From: Streptomyces sp. CB00455
GTDB taxonomy: Bacteria > Actinomycetota > Actinomycetes > Streptomycetales > Streptomycetaceae
Length of the DNA: 64,000 bases
Assembly: GCF_001905445.1 (NCBI RefSeq)
Contig: NZ_LIVQ01000012.1
Span: forward strand, 1-64,000
Direction: 5' to 3'
The stretch's first letter is position 1. Every line of letters begins with the position of its first letter. The notes below the pieces were generated by a model. The model was not told the DNA's origin and did not search any database. It was given only the letters and a program-made list of their open reading frames with translations. The position numbers were made by a program, and so were the translations under genes. Below are positions 26,660 to 35,474 of this stretch, one piece after another.

Positions 26660-27516
26660 TCGCCCTCCTTGACGGCGTAGCTCTGCTTGCCGTCGAGGCC
26701 GACCGGCACCTCGCCGTTGATGGAAACGCGGTGCAGGACGCGCTTGTGGGTGCCGTAGTCGTTGACGGCGTAGTGCTGCGTGCTGCGGTTGTCGAAGATC
26801 AGCACGTCGCCGGGACGCCAGTTCCAGCGCGCGGTGTTCTCCGGGCGGCGGACGTACGCCTGCAGGACGTCGATGATCGGGCGGGACTCGCGGACTTCCA
26901 TGCCCACGAGCCACTGCGCGAAGCCGCCGAGGAACAGGCTCGGCTCCCCCGACTCGGGGTGCACCCGCACCACCGGGTGCGCGGTCTCGAACCGGCGGGC
27001 GAGGAACGCCGCGCGGACCTTATCGCCGCGCTCGGTGCCCAGGCGGGGCTGCTCGGCGTGGTTGGTGTGCACGGCCCACAGCCGGTCGGCGATCTCCCGC
27101 AGCTCGGCCGGCAGGTCCTTGTAGCCGGCGGCTGCGTTGGCGACCAGGGTGTCGCCGCCGTAGGGCGGCAGGACGACGCTGCGCAGCGTCGTGCCGAGGG
27201 AGGGGGTCGTGGTGAAGCTGATGTCGGTGTGCCAGTGGTCGGCGCGCTGGTCCTCACCGTCGACGGCGAGGACCTGGCCGGCGCCGTCGACGGTGCGCAT
27301 CATCGGGTGCCTGCGGCTCAGCGGGCCGAATCGGCCGGCGAATTGCAGCTGCTGTTCGTCGGTGATGTCCTGATCCCGGAAGAAAAGTACTTTGTGCTCG
27401 AGGAATGCTTCGCGGATCTGCCCGAAAACGGATTCCGAAAGAACCCCGGAGAGGTCGACTCCGGTTACCTCCGCGCCGATACGGCCGCCGATCCTTCGTA
27501 TGTCGAACGTGGACAC
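26656..27516 (-). CDS. TauD/TfdA family 2-oxoglutarate-dependent dioxygenase
   Basis: 286 residues. Fe(II) ligands HWHTD (His96, Asp98) and the distal His in RSTQHYAVND, with the 2-oxoglutarate-binding Arg in HKRVLHRVSI, are all present, so hydroxylation, desaturation or epoxidation of a pathway intermediate is expected. GGAAGGA abuts an ATG at 27522, leaving no spacing, so I prefer the in-frame GTG at 27516, 6 nt from the ribosome site; either gives nearly the same protein. It is the first gene of the long minus-strand operon that runs to the 60-aa peptide. Confidence 0.9.
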   Translation of the reverse strand: MSTFDIRRIGGRIGAEVTGVDLSGVLSESVFGQIREAFLEHKVLFFRDQDITDEQQLQFAGRFGPLSRRHPMMRTVDGAGQVLAVDGEDQRADHWHTDISFTTTPSLGTTLRSVVLPPYGGDTLVANAAAGYKDLPAELREIADRLWAVHTNHAEQPRLGTERGDKVRAAFLARRFETAHPVVRVHPESGEPSLFLGGFAQWLVGMEVRESRPIIDVLQAYVRRPENTARWNWRPGDVLIFDNRSTQHYAVNDYGTHKRVLHRVSINGEVPVGLDGKQSYAVKEGE

Positions 27517-27549
27517 CAACATTCCTTCCGGGCTCGCAGGAGTCCTGAT

Positions 27550-27589
27550 CCCTCCCATGGGGACGCGGGTGCGGCCGGGCATGGGAGGG
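27550..27589. repeat. 10-bp inverted repeat, possible operator
   Basis: CCCTCCCATG (27550-27559) and its exact complement (27580-27589) are separated by 20 nt, about three helical turns centre to centre, just upstream of the TauD start. Suits a dimeric regulator of the minus-strand operon. Confidence 0.5.
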
Positions 27590-27734
27590 TGCAGCGGCGA
27601 TCGGACGGGACCACCCGGACAGGACGCGCCGAGCCAACCACGGGCCTCGTACGGCGGCAACCGGCCATTTCGGAGCGCGACGACTTCAGCAACTCGGCCG
27701 TCGGTCGAAATCGGCCGGTCACCCGGCAGGGCCG

Positions 27735-27748
27735 GACTTGTTCAAGTC
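27735..27748. repeat. 14-nt palindrome, possible operator
   Basis: GACTTG-TT-CAAGTC, about 87 nt before the MFS start. The TTGTTCAA sequence inside it is also the inner arm of the inverted repeat at 3627-3655. Confidence 0.45.
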
Positions 27749-27834
27749 GCATTCCTGGCGAACGGCCCGCTTGTCGCCCTGTTCACGCCGTGGTCAGCTC
27801 GGGTCCGTGTCTCCAGAAAGGGACTGCTGATCCG

Positions 27835-29118
27835 ATGAGTTTCCGGCAGCTGCACCCGAACATCAGGCTGCGCATCTGCGTCGGCTTCATCCAGCGTCTG
27901 CTCGGCATCATGCTCATGCCGCTGGTGGTCATCCATCTTGCGGCCCTGTACGGGGCGGCGGTCGCCGGTGTGCTGACGCTCGCCGTGGCGGTGTCCGGAA
28001 TCGCGGCCAACTTCGTCGGGGGGCACCTCTCCGACGTCCACGGGCGCAGACCCTTGCTGATCGTGGGCGAGCTGGGAGCCACGGTCTCCTTCGCACTGCT
28101 GGCGCTCGTCAACTCCCCCTGGTGGTCTTCCGGCTGGGCGACGTTCGCGCTGTTCCTGGTCAACACCTGCTCATCGCAGCTGGCAACGCCCGCCGCCGAC
28201 GCCATGATGATCGACGTCTCCACCCCGGAGAACCGGCCGCTCGTCTACACGATCAACTACTGGTCGGTGAACCTGGCGTTCACCGCCGGCGCGCTGCTCG
28301 GCGGCTTCCTCTACGACGGCCACTTCACCCAGCTGCTCGCCGGCGCGGCCCTGCTGTGCGCGGCCACCACGGCGGTGGTGTGGCGCTGGATCGCCGAGAC
28401 GGCCCCCCGCACGGGCAAGGAGGTGGCCACCGGGATCCCCGCGATGTTGCGGGGCTACCTCGCCGTGGGCAGGGACCGGGTCTTCCTGCGGATGCTGGCC
28501 GCTGCGGTGCTGATCGCCGCCGTCGAGATGCAGATCGGGTACTACATCGCGATCCGGCTCTCAGCGGACTTCCCCGAGCAGGCCCTGTTCGTGATCGGGT
28601 CGTGGACGGCCCCGCGCGTGGACGGTGTGGCCATGCTGGGCATCCTGCGCGCGCTCAACGCCGCCCTGGTGGTGGCGCTGGTGCTGTTCGCAGGCAGCCT
28701 GCTCGGCAGGATCTCCGACCGGACCCGGCTGTACGCGGGCATCGGTGTCTTCACCGCCGGCTACATGGTCTGGGCCGTCAGCGACACGGGGTGGGTGCTG
28801 ATCGCCGCTGCCGTCGTGCTCACCCTCGGCGAGATCGCCTCCATCCCCATCCGGCAGGCGTTGCTCGCCGATCTCGTCGATCCCGCCGCGCGCACCAAGT
28901 ACATGGCGGTCTACGCCCTCAACGCACGGATCGCCCTGGTCATCGCATCCCTGTGCGTGACCGCCGGCGCCTTCGTGCCGCCGCTCGCGATGAGCCTGCT
29001 CTACGCGTGCGCCGGGGTTGCCGCCGTCCTGGTCTACCGCTCGCTGCTGCGGGTGCGCGCCGCCCGCCGGGAGCGGGACGCCCGCGGCGGGGCCCCCGCC
29101 ACCTCCCTGGCCGCCTGA
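27835..29118 (+). CDS. MFS transporter (12-TM type)
   Basis: 427 residues, about 12 hydrophobic segments. The loop between helices 2 and 3 reads GGHLSDVHGRRPLLI, the signature of major facilitator drug exporters, with a matching motif LLGRISDRTRLYAG in the second half. AAAGGGA lies 11 nt upstream of the ATG. It heads the operon with the two ATP-grasp ligases and faces the biosynthetic operon across a shared promoter, so it is the best candidate for export of, and resistance to, the product of the central pathway. Confidence 0.9.
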   Translation: MSFRQLHPNIRLRICVGFIQRLLGIMLMPLVVIHLAALYGAAVAGVLTLAVAVSGIAANFVGGHLSDVHGRRPLLIVGELGATVSFALLALVNSPWWSSGWATFALFLVNTCSSQLATPAADAMMIDVSTPENRPLVYTINYWSVNLAFTAGALLGGFLYDGHFTQLLAGAALLCAATTAVVWRWIAETAPRTGKEVATGIPAMLRGYLAVGRDRVFLRMLAAAVLIAAVEMQIGYYIAIRLSADFPEQALFVIGSWTAPRVDGVAMLGILRALNAALVVALVLFAGSLLGRISDRTRLYAGIGVFTAGYMVWAVSDTGWVLIAAAVVLTLGEIASIPIRQALLADLVDPAARTKYMAVYALNARIALVIASLCVTAGAFVPPLAMSLLYACAGVAAVLVYRSLLRVRAARRERDARGGAPATSLAA

Positions 29119-29157
29119 TCCCCCGCGAACCGCGAACCCGCGAACGGAGTTCCCTCG

Positions 29158-30393
29158 ATGACGCAGCCCGCCGCGTCCCAGCGGCTACTGATGGTGATGC
29201 CCTACAGCCAGTTCGTCCGCAAGGCGGTGGAAGCGGGGTTCGCCGTCTGGTCGATCTGGGACCCGGCACTGCGCGAGCAGGAGTACCTGGACGAGGTCGC
29301 CCTCTACTCCCGGGAACTCCTGCTCACCGATTTCGGCGACAGCCAGGGCCTTCGGGAGCTGATCGTCGAGACCGCCCGCGCCCATGCCGTCGACCACATC
29401 CTGCACCTGGGATCCGAGGACACGATGGACGTGGCGGTCGCGGCGGCCGAGGAGCTCGGCCTGTCCCCCAACGGGTCCGACGCGGTGCACCTGCTCAACG
29501 ACAAGGCGGCGATGCGCCGGCTGCTGAACGCCGCCGGCCTCTCGGTGGTGCGGGCCGAGCGTGTGGCGACCGTGGAGGCCGTCCGAGCCGCCGTCGGCGA
29601 ATTCGGCCTTCCGGCGATCGTGAAGCCGTCCGATGCGTCGGGGAGCCGCGGCGTTGCCCTCATCCGGGAGGCCGGCGACCTCGACGTGTGGGCCGACCAG
29701 GTACGCGATACCGGGCTCGGAGGCGGCCCGTTCCTCGTCGAGGAGTATCTGGAAGGATTCGAGTTCAGCGTCGAGACCCTCACCGCGGACGGTGTCCACC
29801 ACGTCGTCGGCATTACGGCGAAGCAGACCAGTGGGCCGCCCGGCTTCGTCGAGACCGGGCACATCCACCCGGCCCCGCTGTCCGTGTCGCAGGAGAGCGC
29901 TGTCCGGGAGGTGGTGACGGGCCTGCTGGACCTGGCCGGTCACCGGTTCGGCCCCGCGCACACCGAGGTGATCCTCACCGCCTGCGGTCCGCGGATCGTG
30001 GAGTCCCAGGCCCGTCTGGGCGGCGACCGCATCCCGCTCCTGGTGGAGGTGGCCCGCGGCTACGACCTCGAAGCGGCCGTCTTCCGCGCCCTGGCCGGCG
30101 AGCCGGTCGCCGTGCCGACGGTCCGCCGGAGCGCGGCCATCGGCTTCTTCCGTTTCCCGGCCGGTCCGCTGGAATCGGTCACGGGTCTCGAGCCGGTCCG
30201 CGCCCTGCCGTACGTCCACGCCCTGCACTTCCCGTACCGTCCCGGCGATCTGCTGCCGGCCACCACCGACTCGTTCACCCGCCACGGGTACGTCGTCGTC
30301 GACGGCGCGTCCCCCCAGGAGGTGACCGAGCGGATCGACTCCGTACGGGAGCGCCTGCGGGTGGTCGTCCGGGAAACCGTCCTTGCCACCTGA
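29158..30393 (+). CDS. ATP-grasp ligase 1 (L-amino acid ligase / BacD-like)
   Basis: 411 residues. N-terminal Rossmann-like domain (to about 110), then ATP-grasp with LPAIVKPSDASGSRGV (Lys for ATP), PFLVEEYLEGFEFSVET and the Mg-binding GPRIVESQARLGGDRIP. Layout and length match amino-acid ligases that join carboxylate and amine through an acyl phosphate. GGAG precedes the ATG; the gene starts 40 nt after the MFS gene. With the second ligase directly downstream it could make two successive amide bonds, giving a dipeptide- or tripeptide-type product without an NRPS. Confidence 0.87.
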   Translation: MTQPAASQRLLMVMPYSQFVRKAVEAGFAVWSIWDPALREQEYLDEVALYSRELLLTDFGDSQGLRELIVETARAHAVDHILHLGSEDTMDVAVAAAEELGLSPNGSDAVHLLNDKAAMRRLLNAAGLSVVRAERVATVEAVRAAVGEFGLPAIVKPSDASGSRGVALIREAGDLDVWADQVRDTGLGGGPFLVEEYLEGFEFSVETLTADGVHHVVGITAKQTSGPPGFVETGHIHPAPLSVSQESAVREVVTGLLDLAGHRFGPAHTEVILTACGPRIVESQARLGGDRIPLLVEVARGYDLEAAVFRALAGEPVAVPTVRRSAAIGFFRFPAGPLESVTGLEPVRALPYVHALHFPYRPGDLLPATTDSFTRHGYVVVDGASPQEVTERIDSVRERLRVVVRETVLAT

Positions 30394-30406
30394 AGGGAAC
30401 CATCCG

Positions 30407-31651
30407 TTGAGTACCCGTACCGTCCTGCTGATCGGCGGGGTCGACGTCCACCTGGAGCGCTTCAAGGCGCTCGGCGTGCGCGTCGTCCTCATCCAGCACC
30501 CCGACAAGGTCACCGCCTTCCAGACGCGGACCGCCGACGTCACCCTGGTCGTCGACTACACCGACTGGAACACCGTCCTGCCTTTCGCCGAGGCTGCGCG
30601 CACGGTGTACGGCGTCGATGCCGTGGTCTCCCTGACCGAGCCCGGGCTGAATCCCGCGGCCCGGCTGGCCGACCTGTTCGGCCTCAGCGACGGCCGGCGC
30701 TACGAGGTGAGCCGCAGGATGCGCGACAAGTGGCTGATGCGGCGCCACCTCATCTCCCGGGGGCTGCCCGCCCCGCACTGCGCGCGCGTCGAGGGCCGGG
30801 AGTCGCTGGAAGCCTTCGGGGAGCTGGCCGGCTACCCGTTCATCGTCAAGCCGGTCTCCACGACGGCCGGCTTCGGGCTGATCCGGGCCGAGAGTCCCGA
30901 GGACCTGTCCCGGGTGTGGGCGCGCGTCCAGGAACTGGACGGCGGCCGTACCGACCGGGGTTCGACGATGTTCGTGGTGGACGGCTTCCTGATGGAGTCG
31001 TACATCGACGGACCTGAGTTCAGCGTGGAGGCGCTGAGCTTCGCCGGCCGGCACGTGATCGTGGCCGTCACGGAGAAACTTGTGGACGAGACCCACTTCG
31101 CCGAGCTCGGTCACGCGCTGCCGGCCAGGCTCTCCGAGGGCGACCGCGACCGGATCACCGGGGCCGTCGAGCAGTTCCTCACCGGCATGGGCGTCACCGA
31201 TGGCCCCAGCCACACCGAGATCCGCCTCAGCAGCCGGGGTCCGGTCGTCATCGAGTCCCACAACCGGCTGGGCGGGGACCACATCGTCGAGCTCGTCGAG
31301 GCCGCGTACGGGATCGACATGGTCGCCTACGGGGCGGCCTGGGCGGTCGGTCTCACCGAGGCGCTGACGGTGGGCCCCGACCCGACGGGCGCGGCCTGCA
31401 CCCGCTTCGTGCTGCGCAGCCCCGGCACCGTGGTCGCCGTGTCCGGGGTCGGGGAAGTGGCCGACCGGCCCGACGTACTGCTCGCGCAGGTCTCTGTGGC
31501 GCCGGGCGACACCGTGCGCCCGTTGCGCGACAACTGGGACCGGCTCGGCTGTGTGGTGGTGCGCGCGGCGGACACCGACAGTGCGATCGAGCTGTGCGAG
31601 CGTCTGGCCCGCGAGGAGATCCGCATCGACATCGAGCCGGCGGCTGCCTGA
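30407..31651 (+). CDS. ATP-grasp ligase 2 (L-amino acid ligase-like)
   Basis: 414 residues from a TTG preceded by GAAGGGA, 14 nt after ligase 1; an earlier in-frame TTG at 30383 overlaps ligase 1 and is less likely. ATP-grasp features: YPFIVKPVSTTAGFG, MESYIDGPEFSVEAL and GPVVIESHNRLGGDHI. Similar in order and spacing to ligase 1, pointing to an old duplication with distinct substrates. It closes the operon before the long hairpin at 31676. Expected to act in the cytoplasm on a free amino acid or peptide and a pathway acid, or on the 60-aa peptide if that is a carrier. Confidence 0.85.
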   Translation: MSTRTVLLIGGVDVHLERFKALGVRVVLIQHPDKVTAFQTRTADVTLVVDYTDWNTVLPFAEAARTVYGVDAVVSLTEPGLNPAARLADLFGLSDGRRYEVSRRMRDKWLMRRHLISRGLPAPHCARVEGRESLEAFGELAGYPFIVKPVSTTAGFGLIRAESPEDLSRVWARVQELDGGRTDRGSTMFVVDGFLMESYIDGPEFSVEALSFAGRHVIVAVTEKLVDETHFAELGHALPARLSEGDRDRITGAVEQFLTGMGVTDGPSHTEIRLSSRGPVVIESHNRLGGDHIVELVEAAYGIDMVAYGAAWAVGLTEALTVGPDPTGAACTRFVLRSPGTVVAVSGVGEVADRPDVLLAQVSVAPGDTVRPLRDNWDRLGCVVVRAADTDSAIELCERLAREEIRIDIEPAAA

Positions 31652-31675
31652 GGCGCCTGGCCGGGCCGCCGACTG

Positions 31676-31719
31676 GACGTGTCCGGGCCGGACCCCGGGG
31701 GGTCCGGCCCGGACACGTC
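31676..31719. terminator. 21-bp perfect hairpin terminator
   Basis: Arms 31676-31696 and 31699-31719 are exact complements with only a 2-nt loop; the right arm runs into the stop codon of the converging gene at 31718. Serves both converging operons. Confidence 0.85.
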
Positions 31720-32761
31720 ACCGGTGCAGCGGGGCGGAGGTGCGGGCTCCGAGCCGGACGCCGAGGTGGACCGCGGTGGTCAGGGCGGCCCAGGAAGTGA
31801 GCTCGATGATCTTCTGGTCGTGGGCGTACTGCTCGCGGACGGCGGCGATGTCCTCCCCCGTGACCCGGTGCGCGGCGAACGCGGTCAGCAGCGCGAGGCG
31901 GCCGGCCGGCCGGTCCTGCGGCGGAAGACCGGCGAGGGCCTCGGTCAGCCAGCCGGAGCCGAGGCCCGGTGCGGCGCCGTCCCAGCCGGCCAGGCGCGCT
32001 GCCAGGAGTTCGCGCACGGCCTGCGGCACCCAGCGCGCCGCGTTCTCGACGGCGGCGGCCGAACGGCCCAGCGCCGCGGCCAGGGCCGGCGCCGCACTGG
32101 CCCACTCCAGGCCCTCGGGCAGCGGCGCGTCGGGCAGCAGGTCCAGGCCGGCGCCGGCGACCGGGGGGCCTGCGACCGGTCGCATGGCGCGGGCGACGGT
32201 ACGCAGGATCGTGCCCCGTGCCGCAGCCGGGGTCTGAGCGGGCAGGGGCGAGTCCTCCAGGAAGATCCCGACCATGCGGTTGAGGTAGTGGAAGGTGAGG
32301 GCCACGCCGAGGATCTCGGGTGCCTCGGCCGCGGTGAAGGGCGCCGGCCCGGACATCTGCCCGTCGGCTGCCTCCCGGAACCACTGCGTCACGGCGGCGG
32401 TCGCGCCGGGCTCCACCGCGTGCTCGGCCGGCAGCGCCTGCAAGGTCGCCTGGTGAACGTCCACGCAGTAGGGGCACGCGTTGGCCCGGGACACCTCGGT
32501 GGCGACGGTCTCCTTCACGGCCCGGTCGACCCGGCCTTCGACCAGGAGCGTCTCCCGCAGCAGCAGCCAGCTCGCGGCCAGCGGCTCCGGGGCGGCGGAG
32601 TGCAGGGCCAGCGGGGGCGCGAGCACACCGAAGTCGCGCTGCGCCTGCTCGTAGACCCGTGCCACCTGGCCGCGGGCACGGCCCGGGGATACGGCTTGGA
32701 CGTGGCGGATGTCGCGCAGCGAGCTGCGCAGCACCGCTCTCACGATCGTCCTCATCGTCAT
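31718..32761 (-). CDS. AhpD-like alkylhydroperoxidase / CMD family protein
   Basis: 347 residues. A complete AhpD motif is present: ANACPYCVDVH (Cys96, Cys99, His103) with Glu84 upstream in VKETVATEV, so unlike the two CMD proteins at 3-4.3 kb it should be competent for thiol-disulfide peroxidase chemistry. The C-terminal half (FAAHRVTGEDIAAVREQY) may be a degenerate second copy. Its start overlaps the stop of the multicopper oxidase gene (ATGA), so the two are co-translated; a peroxide-handling protein beside an oxidase is sensible. Confidence 0.85.
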   Translation of the reverse strand: MTMRTIVRAVLRSSLRDIRHVQAVSPGRARGQVARVYEQAQRDFGVLAPPLALHSAAPEPLAASWLLLRETLLVEGRVDRAVKETVATEVSRANACPYCVDVHQATLQALPAEHAVEPGATAAVTQWFREAADGQMSGPAPFTAAEAPEILGVALTFHYLNRMVGIFLEDSPLPAQTPAAARGTILRTVARAMRPVAGPPVAGAGLDLLPDAPLPEGLEWASAAPALAAALGRSAAAVENAARWVPQAVRELLAARLAGWDGAAPGLGSGWLTEALAGLPPQDRPAGRLALLTAFAAHRVTGEDIAAVREQYAHDQKIIELTSWAALTTAVHLGVRLGARTSAPLHR

Positions 32762-34251
32762 CGGACGATCTCCAGCTGGGCCATCATGCCGGCCACGTTG
32801 TGTTCCTGCATGTGGCAGTGGTAGACGTACTTGCCCGGCCAGCCCTGGAACGTGGCCTGGATCCGCAGCGTCTCGCCGGGCCGCACCAGCACCGTGTCCT
32901 TGAACCCGGCTTCGCCGGGCAGCGGCGGCCTGCCGTCGCGGTCGAGCACCCTGAACTGCACCATGTGCAGGTGGAAGGTGTGGTCGATGCCGCCGAACTC
33001 CGAGTCGACGGTGTCCGCGTTGTAGATCTCCCAGATCTCGGTCGTGCCGTTCTGGACGACCGTGTCGACGCGGTCCGGATCCCAGCTCAGGTCGTTGATG
33101 GCGTAAGCCATCTTCGAGGGCGCGACGGCGAGCTTCATCCGCCGGGTGCGGGCGGGGGCGGGCAGCGCCGGCATCGAGCGCAGCCGGGTCGGCACCCGGC
33201 TGTCGTCGGCGGCCTGGCGCGTGACGTCGAAGCGCAGCACTGGAGCCCCGGTGTCGGAGAGCACGAGCTTGCTGCCGATGGCGTGCCGGGAGAAGTCGAC
33301 GACTATCTCCGCCCGCTCGGCGGGGGCAAGCGTCAGCTTGCTCCGGGTCACCGGCTCGGGGAGCAAGCCGCCGTCGGAGGCTATCTGGATCATCTCCACG
33401 CCGCCGAGGTCCAGTTCGAAGATCTTGTGGATGGAGGAGTTCAGCAGCCGGAAGCGGTACTTTCGGGCGGCGACGGGGAAGAAGGGCAGCGGGCGGCCGT
33501 TCGCCAGCAGGGTGGAGCGCGCCTCGGGGTGCTCCACGTCAAGGATGAGACCGCCCGACGCGTCGAAGTGGGCGTCGCGGAGCATGATCGGCACGTCGTA
33601 CTGGCCGCTGGGCAGCCGCAGCTGCTGCTCGGATTCGCACTCGATGAGGTAGAAGCCGTGCATGCCGCGGTAGACGTGCTCGGCTTCCATGTGGTGGGTG
33701 TGGTCGTGGTACCAGAGCGTCGCGGCGTCCTGCTGGTTGGGATAGTCGAAGGTGCGCGACTGGCCCGCGGCGAAGAGGTCCATCGGGTAGCCGTCGCTCT
33801 CCGGCGGCACGTGCCCGCCGTGGAGGTGCACGTTGACGGGGAGTTCCAGCTTGTTGGTGTACTTGACCCGCACCTTGCGTCCGGACTTGGCCTTGATGGT
33901 GGGGCCGATGAAGGTACCGCCGTAGGTCAGGGCCTGGGTGGTCTTGCCCGGGAGGATCTCGACCTGGGCGGGCCGGAGGTCGAGTTCGTAGACGTCGGTG
34001 TCGCCGCGGGTGCTCACGGGCCTGGCCACCTTGGGTACGGGCATCTCCACGGTGAACGGTTCGGCGGCCTGGAGCGGGGAAGCCTTCGCGACCATTCCGA
34101 TGCGCATGATGTGCTGCTCGGCTTCGGAACGGCCGAGTTGCGCCGTGGCGGTTGCGCCGCGTCCGGACATCCACATCGCGGGCAGACCGAGCGACGCTCC
34201 GGTCGCCACCACCCCGCCGGCGGCCAGCATGACGCCACGTCTGTTGAGCAT
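32758..34251 (-). CDS. Multicopper oxidase (laccase / phenoxazinone-synthase-like), Tat-type leader
   Basis: 497 residues. All copper motifs are present: HLHGGH (142-147), WYHDHTHH (180-187), FHLHMVQ near 420 and HCHMQEHNVAGMM (478-490; type 1 Cys479 with axial Met489). The N-terminus MLNRRGVMLAAGG plus a hydrophobic stretch resembles a Tat signal peptide, so it may be exported folded with copper. It resembles CotA and phenoxazinone synthase more than two-domain laccases. GAGGGG precedes the ATG. It may couple phenolic substrates outside the cell or detoxify them. Divergent from the methyltransferase at 34509. Confidence 0.92.
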   Translation of the reverse strand: MLNRRGVMLAAGGVVATGASLGLPAMWMSGRGATATAQLGRSEAEQHIMRIGMVAKASPLQAAEPFTVEMPVPKVARPVSTRGDTDVYELDLRPAQVEILPGKTTQALTYGGTFIGPTIKAKSGRKVRVKYTNKLELPVNVHLHGGHVPPESDGYPMDLFAAGQSRTFDYPNQQDAATLWYHDHTHHMEAEHVYRGMHGFYLIECESEQQLRLPSGQYDVPIMLRDAHFDASGGLILDVEHPEARSTLLANGRPLPFFPVAARKYRFRLLNSSIHKIFELDLGGVEMIQIASDGGLLPEPVTRSKLTLAPAERAEIVVDFSRHAIGSKLVLSDTGAPVLRFDVTRQAADDSRVPTRLRSMPALPAPARTRRMKLAVAPSKMAYAINDLSWDPDRVDTVVQNGTTEIWEIYNADTVDSEFGGIDHTFHLHMVQFRVLDRDGRPPLPGEAGFKDTVLVRPGETLRIQATFQGWPGKYVYHCHMQEHNVAGMMAQLEIVR

Positions 34252-34413
34252 GTGATCCCCTCATCGTTTCGCGGGGCGCCCGCGCGACGCCTTGGGCCTC
34301 CGGGGCGCCCGGTCCCGGAACGTCGGAACGCCGTTGCGATCCTGGCACCCACGGTCCCGGCGATCCTTATCCGAACTTGCTGACTTGGTGGCAGCCCCCC
34401 GGCCGGCAGGGCA

Positions 34414-34429
34414 GCAACCGCGGAGATGC
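34414..34429 (+). promoter_or_regulatory. Recurring 16-nt element, copy 2
   Basis: GCAACCGCGGAGATGC on the + strand, 79 nt before the methyltransferase start; a GAAGGATC box follows 19 nt downstream. Differs from consensus at positions 5, 7 and 8. Confidence 0.6.
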
Positions 34430-34508
34430 GCCCCTCCCCGTGCGCCGCGAAGGATCGGCGGCGGGGCCGCTCGAATGCGGTGTGCCGTGCGATGGGAGAA
34501 GCGGGTTC

Positions 34509-35336
34509 ATGACAGAGGTACGAGACGGCCTTGCGGAAATCGGAAGACACTATGACGAGCGCACTCCCATCGGTGAGGAGTTCCGCGAGGGACAGTTGCA
34601 CATGTGGTATTGGTACGACCGGGAGGACGAGGCGACCCTTCCGCAGGCCGTGCACCGCGTCACCCGCAAGGTCACCGATACTCTCGGGCTTCGTCCGGGG
34701 GAACACGTGCTGGACGCCGGCTGCGGTCCGGGCGAGACGGCGCTGTTCCTGGCCCGGCAGCACGGGGTCAAGGTGACCGGCGTGACGGTGAGCGGATTCG
34801 AGCTGGCGCGGGCCCGTGGCCGGGCCGAGGACGCCGGCCTGTCGGACCTGGTCGACTTCCGCTACGGCGACTTCATGGACCTGCCCTTCCCGGACGGTTC
34901 TTTCGACGCCGTACTGGCGCTGGAGTCCCTGCAGAACGCTCCGGACCTCGGGCAGGTGCTGCGGGAGCTGTACCGGGTGCTGCGGCCCGGGGGCCGCATC
35001 GCGTTCTCCGACTTCAGCCTCGGGGAGCCGGGCGAACCCGAGCGGGTCGAGCAGTTCATGACGACGCTGAAGCTCCCGGTGCTCCCCACCCTCGAGGAGT
35101 GGCTGGGGCACGTGCGCGGCGCCGGCTTCGCGGTCGAGGAGTTCACCCAGTGCGGCCCTCGGGTGTTCGGCATGAAGGGGAAGTACCTCCATGCCGCGAT
35201 GGGTCAGCGGGACCAGGTCGCCGGGAAGTTCGGCGAGGAACGGCTCGCCGAGTTCTCCCGTGTGCACCGGGGGTTCTTCGTACCGCGCAAGGACCAGATC
35301 GGCTACGCGATCGTCTGCGCCCGCAAGCCGCGCTGA
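34509..35336 (+). CDS. SAM-dependent class I methyltransferase
   Basis: 275 residues. Motif I VLDAGCGPGET, DLPFPDGSFDAVLAL (motif II region) and LRPGGRIAFSDF are intact, and the layout resembles small-molecule C- or O-methyltransferases of the UbiE/sterol type (for example geranyl-diphosphate 2-methyltransferase relatives). ATG at 34509 follows GGGAGAAG; the frame extends 132 nt upstream without a ribosome site. Promoter carries a copy of the 16-nt element. Substrate unknown; the adjacent multicopper oxidase suggests an aromatic, but that is inference. Confidence 0.87.
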   Translation: MTEVRDGLAEIGRHYDERTPIGEEFREGQLHMWYWYDREDEATLPQAVHRVTRKVTDTLGLRPGEHVLDAGCGPGETALFLARQHGVKVTGVTVSGFELARARGRAEDAGLSDLVDFRYGDFMDLPFPDGSFDAVLALESLQNAPDLGQVLRELYRVLRPGGRIAFSDFSLGEPGEPERVEQFMTTLKLPVLPTLEEWLGHVRGAGFAVEEFTQCGPRVFGMKGKYLHAAMGQRDQVAGKFGEERLAEFSRVHRGFFVPRKDQIGYAIVCARKPR

Positions 35337-35364
35337 GCGCCCGGGGCGGGGACCCCCGCGCGGC

Positions 35365-35386
35365 GTCCGGGCGCGGACGCCCGGAC
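35365..35386. terminator. Hairpin between converging genes
   Basis: GTCCGGGCG (35365-35373) pairs with 35378-35386 around a 4-nt loop, 28 nt after the methyltransferase stop. Confidence 0.65.
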
Positions 35387-35474
35387 CGGGACCGCCCCGA
35401 ACGGGAACGCACGGGGTGTGGCGCGCGATGTGCGCGCGGCGATGCGGACGATGTGATCGGCACCGCTGCGTGCG

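Larger units (their letters stand above)
27517..27834. promoter_or_regulatory. Divergent TauD/MFS promoter region
   Basis: 318 nt with no gene, driving the long minus-strand operon and the + MFS/ATP-grasp operon. Two dyads stand out: a 10-bp inverted repeat (CCCTCCCATG at 27550-27559 with 27580-27589) and a short palindrome GACTTG-TT-CAAGTC (27735-27748). No copy of the recurring 16-nt element is present, so these operons appear to be under separate control. Confidence 0.6.

Noticed and set aside
15926-31651. Assignment as a dapdiamide, bacilysin or D-cycloserine cluster
   Set aside because: Some families overlap (cysteine-synthase-like, ATP-grasp, TauD, AsnB-type, MFS), but key genes of each pathway are absent and gene order differs.
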